Shown here: positions 28,531 to 42,200 of the stretch, in pieces
How the letters are laid out: every line of letters starts with the position of its first letter
How positions within the stretch are numbered: the first letter of the stretch is position 1
Assembly (NCBI GenBank): GCA_013076295.1
Contig: RQOL01000863.1
Location: forward strand, 62,001-126,000
Length of the DNA: 64,000 bases
Direction: 5' to 3'
Origin: Sanderia malayensis
Taxonomy: Eukaryota; Cnidaria; Scyphozoa; Semaeostomeae; Pelagiidae
Position numbers and translations under genes: made by a program
The notes under the pieces: generated by a model
Told to the model about the DNA's origin: nothing
Database searches by the model: none
The model's input: the letters and a program-made list of their open reading frames with translations, nothing else

Positions 28531-30139
28531 GGGTGTCTTTTAATACCTTTTAGCTGCAGTTACTTGGATTCATGCGTAAATTGTGGGAATGGGTGTCAAT
28601 ATCAGTGAAAAGACGTAACCAAAGATGCATTCCATATAGTTTTAGCTGTGCTTACGAGGATTCATTTGAAAATTGTGGGAAATACTTTTAATATCCGATT
28701 CATTGTAAATTGTGGGAATAGATGTAATTAGCACTGAAATTATGTAAATAAAGTTGCACTTTATTATGTTTTAGTTGAATTTACGTGGATTCATGTGTAA
28801 ATTGTGGGAATGAACGTTATTATAGGATTCATGTGTTAACTTGTGGGAGTGAACGTTAATATCGGAATTATGTTTAACTGGTGGGATTGAATGTTAATAT
28901 CACTGAAAACCAGTAAATAAGGGTGTCTTTTAATACCTTTTAGCTGCAGTTACTTGGATTCATGCGTAAATTGTGGGAATGGGTGTCAATATCAGTGAAA
29001 AGACGTATCCAAAGATGCATTTCATATAGTTTTAGTTGTGGTTGCGTGGATTCATTTGAAAATCGTGGGAATTAATTTTAATATCGGATTCATTGTAAAT
29101 TGTGCGAATAGATGTAGTTATCACTAAAAACATGTAAATAAAGGTCTACTTTATTATGTTTTAGCTCAATTTACGTGGATTCATGTGTAAATTGTGGGAA
29201 TGAACGTTATTACCGGATTCATGTGTTAACTTGTGGGAGTGAACGTTAATATCGGATTCATGTTTAACTTGTGGGAATGAATCTTAACATCACTTGAAAC
29301 CAGTAAGTATTAGTGTATTTTAAAGAGTGTGAACTGTAGTTATGGGGATTGATGCGTAAATTGTGGGAAAGAACGTTACTATCGGATTCATGTGTAAATT
29401 CTGGGAATGAAAGTTATTATAGGATTCATGTGTAAATTGTTGGCATAAGTAACAATATCATCAGTGAAAAGAGGTAAGCAAAGATGCCTTCCAATTAGTT
29501 TTAGCTGTGTCTACGTGGATTCATTTGAAAATGGTGGGAATTAATTATAATATCGGATTCATTGTAAATTGTGGGAATAGATGTAATTATCACTAAAAGC
29601 ATGTAAATAAAGTTGTACCTTATTATGTTTTAGCTGAATTTACTTGGATTCATGTGTAAATTGTGGGAATGAACCTTATTACCGGATTCATGTGTTAACT
29701 TGTGGGAATGAACGTTAATATCGGTTTGATGTTGAAATTGTGGGAATGAATGTTAATATCACTGAAAACAAATAAATAACGGTGTATTTTAAAGAGTGTG
29801 AGCAGTAGTTATGGGGATTTATGCATAAATTGTGGGAAGGAACGTTCATATCGGATTCATGTGTAAATTGTGGGAATGAACGTTAATATCGCAATCATGT
29901 TTAAATTGTGGGAATGAATGTTAATATCCCTGAAAACAAGTAAATAAGGGTGTGTTTTAAGGAGTGTGAGCAGTAGTTATGGGGACTCTTGTGTAAATTT
30001 TGGGAAGGAACGTTAATATCGGAATCACGTGTAAATTGTGGGAATAAATGTTAATATCACTGAAAACAGGTAAATTAGGGTGTAATTTAATACCTTTCAG
30101 CTGCAGTTACATGGATTCATGCTTTAATTGTGGGAATGG

Positions 30140-33100
30140 GTGTCAATATCATTGAAAAGACGTAACCAAAGATGCATTCCATATAGTTTTAGCTGTGCTT
30201 ACGAGGATTCATTTGAAAATTGTGGGAAATACTTTTAATATCCGATTCATTGTAAATTGTGGGAATAGATGTAATTAGCACTGAAATTATGTAAATAAAG
30301 TTGCACTTTATTATGTTTTAGTTGAATTTACGTGGATTCATGTGTAAATGGTGGGAAGGAACGTTAATTTCGGTTTCATGTTTAAATTTTGTGAATGAAT
30401 GTTAATATCACTGAAAACAAGTAAATAAGGGTGTATTTTAATACCTTTCAGCTGCAGTTACATGGATTCATGTGTAAATTGTGGGAACGAGTGTCAATAT
30501 CATCAATGAAAAGAGTTAACCAAAGACGCCTTCCAATTAGTTTTAGCTGTGGATACGTGGATTCATTGGAAAGTTGTGGGAATGAATTTTATTATCGGAT
30601 TCATTGTAAAATGTGGTAATATATGTTTATATCACTATAAACAAGTAAAAAAAGGTGTAATTTAATTTTTTTGGCTCACAATACGTGGATTCATGTGAAA
30701 ATTGTGGGAATGAACGTTAATATCGGACTCATGTTTAAATTGTGGGAAAAATTGTTAATATCACAGAAAACAAGTAAATAAGGGTGTATTTTAATACGTT
30801 TTAGCTGCAGTTACATGGATTCATGTGTATATTGTGGGAATGGGTGTCAATATCAGTGAAAAGACGTAACCAAAGATGCATTCCATAAAGTTTTAGCTGT
30901 GGTTACGTGGATTCATTTGAAAAATGTGGGAATGAATTTTTATATCGGATTCATTGTAAAATGTGGTAATATATGTTATTATCACTAAGAACATGTAAAT
31001 AAAGGTGTACTTTAATTGGTTTGAGCTCAAGATACGTGGATTTATGTGTAAATTGTGGGAATAAACGTTACTATCGGATTTATGATTAATTGCGGCAATG
31101 AATGTTGATATCACTGAAAACAAGTAAATAAGCATGTTTTTTAATACCTTTTAGCAGCAGTTACATCGATTCATGCGTAAATTGCGGGAATGGGTGTCAA
31201 TATCAGTGAAAAGACGTATCCAAAGGTGCATTTCATATAGTTTTAGTTGTGGTTACGTGGATTCATTTGAAAATCGTGGGAATTAATTTTAATATCGGAT
31301 TCATTGTAAATTGTGCGAATAGATGTAGTTATCACTAAAAACATGTAAATAAAGGTCTACTTTATTATGTTTTAGCTCAATTTACGTGGATTCATGTGTA
31401 AATTGTGGGAATGAACGTTATTACCTGATTCATGTGTTAACTTGTGGGAGTGAACGTTAATATCGGATTCATGTTTAACTTGTGGGAATGAATCTTAACA
31501 TCACTTGAAACCAGTAAGTATTAGTGTACTTTAAAGAGTGTGAACTGTAGTTATGGGGATTGATGCGTAAATTGTGGGAAAGAACGTTACTATCGGATTC
31601 ATGTGTAAATTCTGGGAATGAACGTTATTATCGGATTCATGTGTTAACTTGTGGGAGTGAACGTTAATATCGGATTTATGTTTAACTGGTGGGATTGAAT
31701 GTTAATATCACTGAAAACCAGTAAATAAGGGTGTGTTTTAAGGAGTGTGAGCAGTAGTTATGGGGACTCTTGTGTAAATTGTGGGAAGGAACGTTAATAT
31801 CGGAATCACGTGTAAATTGTGGGAATAAATGTTAATATCACTGAAAACAGGTAAATAAGGGTGTAATTTAATACCTTTTAGCTGCAGTTACATGGATTCA
31901 TGCTTTAATTGTGGGAATGGGTGTCAATAAAATGAAAATGGGTAACCAAAGATGCATTCCATATAGTTTTAGCTGTGGTTACGTGGATTCATTTGAAAGT
32001 TGTGAGAATGAATTTTTATATCGGATTCATTGTAAAATGTGGTAATATATGTTATTATCACTAAGAACATGTAAATAAAGGTGTACTTTAATTGGTTTGA
32101 GCTCAAGATACGTGGATTTATGTGTAAATTGTGGGAATAAACGTTACTATCGGATTTATGATTAATTGCGGCAATGAATGTTGATATCACTGAAAACAAG
32201 TGAATAAGCATGTTTTTTAATACCTTTTAGCAGCAGTTGCATGGATTCATGCGTAAATTGCGGGAACGGGTGTCAATATCAGTGAAAAGACGTAACCAAA
32301 GATTTACTCCATATAGGTTTAGCTGTTGTTACGTGGATTCACTTGAAAATTGTGGGAATTAATTTTAATATCGGATTCATTGTAAATTGTGGGAATAGAT
32401 GTAATTATAACTAACAACATGTAAATAAAGATGTATTTTATTATGTTTTAGCTGCAATTACGTGGCTTCATGTGTAAATTGTGGGAATGAGTGGCAATAT
32501 CTTCAGTGAAGAGAGGTAACCAAAGATGCCTTCCAATTAGTTTTAGCTGTGCTTACGGGGATTCATTTGAAAATTGTGGGAAATATTTTTAATATCGGAT
32601 TCATTATAAATGGTGGGAGTAGATGTAATTATCACTGAAATTATGTAAATAAAGTTGTACTTTATTATGTTTTAGCTGAATTTACGTGGATTCATGTGTA
32701 AATTGTGGGAATGAACGTTAATATCGGATTCATGTGTAAATTGTTGGAATAAATGTTAATATCACTGAAACAAGTCAATAAGGGTGTTTTTTAATACCTT
32801 TTAGCTGCAGTTACATGGATTCATGCGTAAATTGTGGGAATGGGTGTCAATATCATTGAAAAGACGTAACCAAAGATGCATTCCATATAGTTTTAGCTGT
32901 GCTTACGAGGATTCATTTGAAAATTGTGGGAAATACTTTTAATATCCGATTCATTGTAAATTGTGGGAATAGATGTAATTAGCACTGAAATTATGTAAAT
33001 AAAGTTGCACTTTATTATGTTTTAGTTGAATTTACGTGGATTCATGTGTAAATGGTGGGAAGGAACGTTAATTTCGGTTTCATGTTTAAATTTTGTGAAT

Positions 33101-34430
33101 GAATGTTAATATCACTGAAAACAAGTAAATAAGGGTGTATTTTAATACCTTTCAGCTGCAGTTACATGGATTCATGTGTAAATTGTGGGAACGAGTGTCA
33201 ATATGATCAATGAAAAGAGTTAACCAAAGACGCCTTCCAATTAGTTTTAGCTGTGGATACGTGGATTCATTGGAAAGTTGTGGGAATGAATTTTATTATC
33301 GGATTCATTGTAAAATGTGGTAATATATGTTTATATCACTATAAACAAGTGAAAAAAGGTGTAATTTAATTTTTTTGGCTCACAATACGTGGATTCATGT
33401 GAAAATTGTGGGAATGAACGTTAATATCGGACTCATGTTTAAATTGTGGGAAAAATTGTTAATATCACAGAAAACAAGTATATAAGGGTGTATTTTAATA
33501 CGTTTTAGCTGCAGTTACATGGATTCATGTGTATATTGTGGGAATGGGTGTCAATATCAGTGAAAAGACGTAACCAAAGATGCATTCCATAAAGTTTTAG
33601 CTGTGGTTACGTGGATTCATTTGAAAAATGTGGGAATGAATTTTTATATCGGATTCATTGTAAAATGTGGTAATATATGTTATTATCACTAAGAACATGT
33701 AAATAAAGGTGTACTTTAATTGGTTTGAGCTCAAGATACGTGGATTTATGTGTAAATTGTGGGAATAAACGTTACTATCGGATTTATGATTAATTGCGGC
33801 AATGAATGTTGATATCACTGAAAACAAGTAAATAAGCATGTTTTTTAATACCTTTTAGCAGCAGTTACATCGATTCATGCGTAAATTGCGGGAATGGGTG
33901 TCAATATCAGTGAAAAGACGTATCCAAAGATGCATTTCATATAGTTTTAGTTGTGGTTACGTGGATTCATTTGAAAATCGTGGGAATTAATTTTAATATC
34001 GGATTCGTTGTAAATTGTGCGAATAGATGTAGTTATCACTAAAAACATGTAAATAAAGGTCTACTTTATTATGTTTTAGCTCAATTTACGTGGATTCATG
34101 TGTAAATTGTGGGACTGAACGTTATTACCTGATTCATGTGTTAACTTGTGGGAGTGAACGTTAATATCGGATTCATGTTTAACTTGTGGGAATGAATCTT
34201 AACATCACTTGAAACCAGTAAGTATTAGTGTATTTTAAAGAGTGTGAACTGTAGTTATGGGGATTGATGCGTAAATTGTGGGAAAGAACGTTACTATCGG
34301 ATTCATGTGTAAATTCTGGGAATGAACGTTATTATCGGATTCATGTGTTAACTTGTGGGAGTGAACGTTAATATCGGATTTATGTTTAACTGGTGGGATT
34401 GAATGTTAATATCACTGAAAACCAGTAAAT
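30140..34430. repeat. Duplication of about 1.58 kb at 2,704-bp offset
   Basis: Positions 30,140-31,725 match 32,844-34,430 at an offset of 2,704 bp (landmark 31,084 with 33,788; ATTGAAAAGACG at 30,151 with 32,855). The two copies exit differently at TAAGGGTGT: the first continues as GTTTTAAGGAG, the second as CTTTTAATACC. The stretch between them (31,726-32,843) is a shortened piece of the 2,470-bp unit. Confidence 0.85.
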
Positions 34431-37400
34431 AAGGGTGTCTTTTAATACCTTTTAGCTGCAGTTACTTGGATTCATGCGTAAATTGTGGGAATGGGTGTCA
34501 ATATCAGTGAAAAGACGTATCCAAAGATGCATTTCATATAGTTTTAGTTGTGGTTACGTGGATTCATTTGAAAATCGTGGGAATTAATTTTAATATCGGA
34601 TTCATTGTAAATTGTGCGAATAGATGTAGTTATCACTAAAAACATGTAAATAAAGGTCTACTTTATTATGTTTTAGCTCAATTTACGTGGATTCATGTGT
34701 AAATTGTGGGAATGAACGTTATTACCGGATTCATGTGTTAACTTGTGGGAGTGAACGTTAATATCGGATTCATGTTTAACTTGTGGGAATGAATCTTAAC
34801 ATCACTTGAAACCAGTAAGTATTAGTGTATTTTAAAGAGTGTGAACTGTAGTTATGGGGATTGATGCGTAAATTGTGGGAAAGAACGTTACTATCGGATT
34901 CATGTGTAAATTCTGGGAATGAAAGTTAATATAGGATTCATGTGTAAATTGTTGGCATAAGTAACAATATCATCAGTGAAAAGAGGTAAGCAAAGATGCC
35001 TTCCAATTAGTTTTAGCTGTGTCTACGTGGATTCATTTGAAAATGGTGGGAATTAATTATAATATCGGATTCATTGTAATTTGTGGGAATAGATGTAATT
35101 ATCACTAAAAGCATGTAAATAAAGTTGTACCTTATTATGTTTTAGCTGAATTTACTTGGATTCATGTGTAAATTGTGGGAATGAACCTTATTACCGGATT
35201 CATGTGTTAACTTGTGGGAATGAACGTTAATATCGGTTTGATGTTGAAATTGTGGGAATGAATGTTAATATCACTGAAAACAAATAAATAACGGTGTATT
35301 TTAAAGAGTGTGAGCAGTAGTTATGGGGATTTATGCATAAATTGTGGGAAGGAACGTTCATATCGGATTCATGTGTAAATTGTGGGAATGAACGTTAATA
35401 TCGCAATCATGTTTAAATTGTGGGAATGAATGTTAATATCCCTGAAAACAAGTAAATAAGGGTGTGTTTTAAGGAGTGTGAGCAGTAGTTATGGGGACTT
35501 TTGTGTAAATTGTGGGAAGGAACGTTAATATCGGAATCACGTGTAAATTGTGGGAATAAATGTTAATATCACTGAAAACAGGTAAATAAGGGTGTAATTT
35601 AATACCTTTTAGCTGCAGTTACATGGATTCATGCTTTAATTGTGGGAATGGGTGTCAATAAAATGAAAATAGGTAACCAAAGATGCATTCCATATAGTTT
35701 TAGCTGTGGTTACGTGGATTCATTTGAAAGTTGTGAGAATGAATTTTTATATCGGATTCATTGTAAAATGTGGTAATATATGTTATTATCACTAAGAACA
35801 TGTAAATAAAGGTGTACTTTAATTGGTTTGAGCTCAAGATACGTGGATTTATGTGTAAATTGTGGGAATAAACGTTACTATCGGAAATATGATTAATTGC
35901 GGCAATGAATGTTGATATCACTGAAAACAAGTGAATAAGCATGTTTTTTTATACCTTTTAGCAGCAGTTACATGGATTCATGCGTAAATTGCGGGAATGG
36001 GTGTCAATATTAGTGAAAAGACGTAACCAAAGATTTACTCCATATAGGTTTAGCTGTTGTTACGTGGATTCACTTGAAAATTGTGGGAATTAATTTTAAT
36101 ATCGGATTCATTGTAAATTGTGGGAATAGATGTAATTATAACTAACAACATGTAAATAAAGATGTATTTTATTATGTTTTAGCTGCAATTACGTGGCTTC
36201 ATGTGTAAATTGTGGGAATGAGTGGCAATATCTTCAGTGAAGAGAGGTAACCAAAGATGCCTTCCAATTAGTTTTAGCTGTGCTTACGGGGATTCATTTG
36301 AAAATTGTGGGAAATATTTTTAATATCGGATTCATTATAAATGGTGGGAGTAGATGTAATTATCACTGAAATTATGTAAATAAAGTTGTACTTTATTATG
36401 TTTTAGCTGAATTTACGTGGATTCATGTGTAAATTGTGGGAATGAACGTTAATATCGGATTCATGTGTAAATTGTTGGAATAAATGTTAATATCACTGAA
36501 ACAAGTCAATAAGGGTGTTTTTTAATACCTTTTAGCTGCAGTTACATGGATTCATGCGTAAATTGTGGGAATGGGTGTCAATATCATTGAAAAGACGTAA
36601 CCAAAGATGCATTCCATATAGTTTTAGCTGTGCTTACGAGGATTCATTTGAAAATTGTGGGAAATACTTTTAATATCCGATTCATTGTAAATTATGGGAA
36701 TAGATGTAATTAGCACTGAAATTATGTAAATAAAGTTGCACTTTATTATGTTTTAGTTGAATTTACGTGGATTCATGTGTAAATTGTGGGAATGAACGTT
36801 ATTATCGGATTCATGTGTTAACTTGTGGGAGTGAACGTTAATATCGGATTTATGTTTAACTGGTGGGATTGAATGTTAATATCACTGAAAACCAGTAAAT
36901 AAGGGTGTCTTTTAATACCTTTTAGCTGCAGTTACTTGGATTCATGCGTGAATTGTGGGAATGGGTGTCAATATCAGTGAAAAGACGTATCCAAAGATGC
37001 ATTTCATATAGTTTTAGTTGTGGTTACGTGGATTCATTTGAAAATCGTGGGAATTAATTTTAATATCGGATTCATTGTAAATTGTGCGAATAGATGTAGT
37101 TATCACTAAAAACATGTAAATAAAGGTCTACTTTATTATGTTTTAGCTCAATTTACGTGGATTCATGTGTAAATTGTGGGAATGAACGTTATTACCGGAT
37201 TCATGTGTTAACTTGTGGGAGTGAACGTTAATATCGGATTCATGTTTAACTTGTGGGAATGAATCTTAACATCACTTGAAACCAGTAAGTATTAGTGTAT
37301 TTTAAAGAGTGTGAACTGTAGTTATGGGGATTGATGCGTAAATTGTGGGAAAGAACGTTACTATCGGATTCATGTGTAAATTCTGGGAATGAAAGTTAAT

Positions 37401-39240
37401 ATAGGATTCATGTGTAAATTGTTGGCATAAGTAACAATATCATCAGTGAAAAGAGGTAAGCAAAGATGCCTTCCAATTAGTTTTAGCTGTGTCTACGTGG
37501 ATTCATTTGAAAATGGTGGGAATTAATTATAATATCGGATTCATTGTAAATTGTGGGAATAGATGTAATTATCACTAAAAGCATGTAAATAAAGTTGTAC
37601 CTTATTATGTTTTAGCTGAATTTACTTGGATTCATGTGTAAATTGTGGGAATGAACCTTATTACCGGATTCATGTGTTAACTTGTGGGAATGAACGTTAA
37701 TATCGGTTTGATGTTGAAATTGTGGGAATGAATGTTAATATCACTGAAAACAAATAAATAACGGTGTATTTTAAAGAGTGTGAGCAGTAGTTATGGGGAT
37801 TTATGCATAAATTGTGGGAAGGAACGTTCATATCGGATTCATGTGTAAATTGTGGGAATGAACGTTAATATCGCAATCATGTTTAAATTGTGGGAATGAA
37901 TGTTAATATCCCTGAAAACAAGTAAATAAGGGTGTGTTTTAAGGAGTGTGAGCAGTAGTTATGGGGACTCTTGTGTAAATTGTGGGAAGGAACGTTAATA
38001 TCGGAATCACGTGTAAATTGTGGGAATAAATGTTAATATCACTGAAAACAGGTAAATAAGGGTGTAATTTAATACCTTTTAGCTGCAGTTACATGGATTC
38101 ATGCTTTAATTGTGGGAATGGGTGTCAATAAAATGAAAATAGGTAACCAAAGATGCATTCCATATAGTTTAAGCTGTGGTTACGTGGATTCATTTGAAAG
38201 TTGTGAGAATGAATTTTTATATCGGATTCATTGTAAAATGTGGTAATATATGTTATTATCACTAAGAACATGTAAATAAAGGTGTACTTTAATTGGTTTG
38301 AGCTCAAGATACGTGGATTTATGTGTAAATTGTGGGAATAAACGTTACTATCGGATTTATGATTAATTGCTGCAATGAATGTTGATATCACTGAAAACAA
38401 GTAAATAAGCATGTTTTTTAATACCTTTTAGCAGCAGTTACATCGATTCATGCGTAAATTGCGGGAATGGGTGTCAATATCAGTGAAAAGACGTAACCAA
38501 AGATTTATTCCATATAGGTTTAGCTGTTGTTACGTGGATTCACTTGAAAATTGTGGGAATTAATTTTAATATCGGATTCATTGTAAATTGTGGGAATAGA
38601 TGTAATTATAACTAACAACATGTAAATAAAGATGTATTATGTTTTAGCTGCAATTACGTGGCTTCATGTGTAAATTGTGGGAATGAGTGGCAATATGTTA
38701 AGTGAAGAGACGTAACCAAAGATGCCTTCCAATTAGTTTTAGCTGTGCTTACGGGGATTCATTTGAAAATTGTGGGAAATATTTTTAATATCGGATTCAT
38801 TATAAATGGTGGGAGTAGATGTAATTATCACTGAAATTATGTAAATGAAGTTGTACTTTATTATGTTTTAGCTGAATTTACGTGGATTCATGTGTAAATT
38901 GTGGGAATGAACGTTAATATCGGATTCATGTGTAAATTGTTGGAATAAATGTTAATATCACTGAAACAAGTCAATAAGGGTGTTTTTTAATACCTTTTAG
39001 CTGCAGTTACATGGATTCATGCGTAATTGTGGGAATGGGTGTCAATATCATTGAAAAGACGTAACCAAAGATGCATTTCATATAGTTTTAGCTGTGCTTA
39101 CGAGGATTCATTTGAAAATTGTGGGAAATACTTTTAATATCCGATTCATTGTAAATTGTGGGAATAGATGTAATTAGCACTGAAATTATGTAAATAAAGT
39201 TGCACTTTATTATGTTTTAGTTGAATTTACGTGGATTCAT
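34431..39240. repeat. Second cluster of 2,470-bp units
   Basis: AAGGGTGTCTTTTAATACC at 34,431 recurs at 36,901, again 2,470 bp apart, and the landmark A block moves from 35,891 to 38,361. The second copy breaks near 39,240, where the A block becomes AAATGGTGGGAAGGAACG and a P-type block (ATACCTTTCAGCTGCAG, AACGAGTGTC) follows. Confidence 0.88.
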
Positions 39241-42200
39241 GTGTAAATGGTGGGAAGGAACGTTAATTTCGGTTTCATGTTTAAATATTGTGAATGAATG
39301 TTAATATCACTGAAAACAAGTAAATAAGGGTGTATTTTAATACCTTTCAGCTGCAGTTACATGGATTCATGTGTAAATTGTGGGAACGAGTGTCAATATC
39401 ATCAATGAAAAGAGTTAACCAAAGACGCCTTCCAATTAGTTTTAGCTGTGGATACGTGGATTCATTGGAAAGTTGTGGGAATGAATTTTATTATCGCATT
39501 CATTGTAAAATGTGGTAATATATGTTTATATCACTATAAACATGTAAAAAAAGGTGTAATTTATTTTTTTTGGCTCACAATACGTGGATTCATGTGAAAA
39601 TTGTGGGAATGAACGTTAATATCGGACTCATGTTTAAATTGTGGGAAAAATTGTTAATATCACAGAAAACAAGTAAATAAGGGTGTATTTTAATACGTTT
39701 TAGCTGCAGTTACATGGATTCATGTGTATATTGTAGGAATGGGTGTCAATATCAGTGAAAAGACGTAACCAAAGATGCATTCCATAAAGTTTTAGCTGTG
39801 GTTACGTGGATTCATTTGAAAAATGTGGGAATGAATTTTTATATCGGATTCATTGTAAAATGTGGTAATATATGTTATTATCACTAAGAACATGTAAATA
39901 AAGGTGTACTTTAATTGGTTTGAGCTCAAGATACGTGGATTTATGTGTAAATTGTGGGAATAAACGTTACTATCGGATTTATGATTAATTGCGGCAATGA
40001 ATGTTGATATCACTGAAAACAAGTAAATAAGCATGTTTTTTAATACCTTTTAGCAGCAGTTACATGGATTCATGCGTAAATTGCGGGAATGGGTGTCAAT
40101 ATCAGTGAAAAGACGTAACCAAAGATTTATTCCATATTGGTTTAGCTGTTGTTACGTGGATTCACTTGAAAATTGTGGGAATTAAATTTAATATCAGATT
40201 AATTGTAAATTGTGGGAATAGATGTAATTATAACTAACAACATGTAAATAAAGATGTATTTTATTATGTATTAGCTGCAATTACGTGGCTTCATGTGTAA
40301 ATTGTGGGAATGAGTGGCAATATCTTCAGTGAAGAGAGGTAACCAAAGATGCCTTCCAATTAGTTTTAGCTGTGCTTACGGGGATTCATTTGAAAATTGT
40401 GGGAAATATTTTTAATATCGGATTCATTATAAATTGTGGGAATAGATGTAATTATCACTGAAATTATGTAAATAAAGTTGTACTTTATTATGTTTTAGCT
40501 GAATTTACGTGGATTCATGTGTAAATTGTGGGAATGAACGTTAATATCGGATTCATGTGTAAATTGTTGGAATAAATGTTAATATCACTGAAACAAGTCA
40601 ATGAGGGTGTTTTTTAATACCTTTTAGCTGCAGTTACATGGATTCATGCGTAAATTGTGGGAATGGGTGTCAATATCATTGAAAAGACGTAACCAAAGAT
40701 GCATTCCATATAGTTTTAGCTGTGCTTACGGGGATTCATTTGAAAATTGTGGGAAATACTTTTAATATCGGATTCATTGTAAATTGTGGGAATAGATGTA
40801 ATTATCACTGAAATTATGTAAATAAAGTTGCACTTTATTATGTTTTAGTTGAATTTACGTGGATTCATGTGTAAATTGTGGGAATGAACGTTATTATCGG
40901 ATTCAAGTGTTGACTTGTGGGAGTGAACGTTAATATCGGATTCATGTTTAACTGGTGGGATTGAATGTTAATATCACTGAAAACCAGTAAATAAGGGTGT
41001 CTTTTAATACCTTTTAGCTGCAGTTACTTGGATTCATGCGTGAATTGTGGGAATGGGTGTCAATATCAGTGAAAAGACGTATCCAAAGATGCATTTCATA
41101 TAGTTTTAGTTGTGGTTACGTGGATTCATTTGAAAATCGTGGGAATTAATTTTAATATCGGATTCATTGTAAATTGTGCGAATAGATGTAATTATCACTA
41201 AAAACATTTAAATAAAGGTCTACTTTATTATGTTTTAGCTCAATTTACGTGGATTCATGTGTAAATTGTGGGAATGAACGTTATTACCGGATTCATGTGT
41301 TAACTTGTGGGAGTGAACGTTAATATCGGATTCATGTTTAACTTGTGGGAATGAATCTTAACATCACTTGAAACCAGTAAGTATTAGTGTATTTTAAAGA
41401 GTGTGAACTGTAGTTATGGGGATTGATGCGTAAATTGTGGGAAAGAACGTTACTATCGGATTCATGTGTAAATTCTGGGAATGAAAGTTAATATAGGATT
41501 CATGTGTAAATTGTTGGCATAAGTAACAATATCATCAGTGAAAAGAGGTAAGCAAAGATGCCTTCCAATTAGTTTTAGCTGTGTCTACGTGGATTCATTT
41601 GAAAATGGTGGGAATTAATTATAATATCGGATTCATTGTAAATTGTGGGAATAGATGTAATTATCACTAAAAGCATGTAAATAAAGTTGTACCTTATTAT
41701 GTTTTAGCTGAATTTACTTGGATTCATGTGTAAATTGTGGGAATGAACCTTATTACCGGATTCATGTGTTAACTTGTGGGAATGAACGTTAATATCGGTT
41801 TGATGTTGAAATTGTGGGAATGAATGTTAATATCACTGAAAACAAATAAATAACGGTGTATTTTAAAGAGTGTGAGCAGTAGTTATGGGGATTTATGCAT
41901 AAATTGTGGGAAGGAACGTTCATATCGGATTCATGTGTAAATTGTGGGAATGAACGTTAATATCGCAATCATGTTTAAATTGTGGGAATGAATGTTAATA
42001 TCCCTGAAAACAAGTAAATAAGGGTGTGTTTTAAGGAGTGTGAGCAGTAGTTATGGGGACTCTTGTGTAAATTGTGGGAAGGAACGTTAATATCGGAATC
42101 ACGTGTAAATTGTGGGAATAAATGTTAATATCACTGAAAACAGGTAAATAAGGGTGTAATTTAATACCTTTTAGCTGCAGTTACATGGATTCATGCTTTA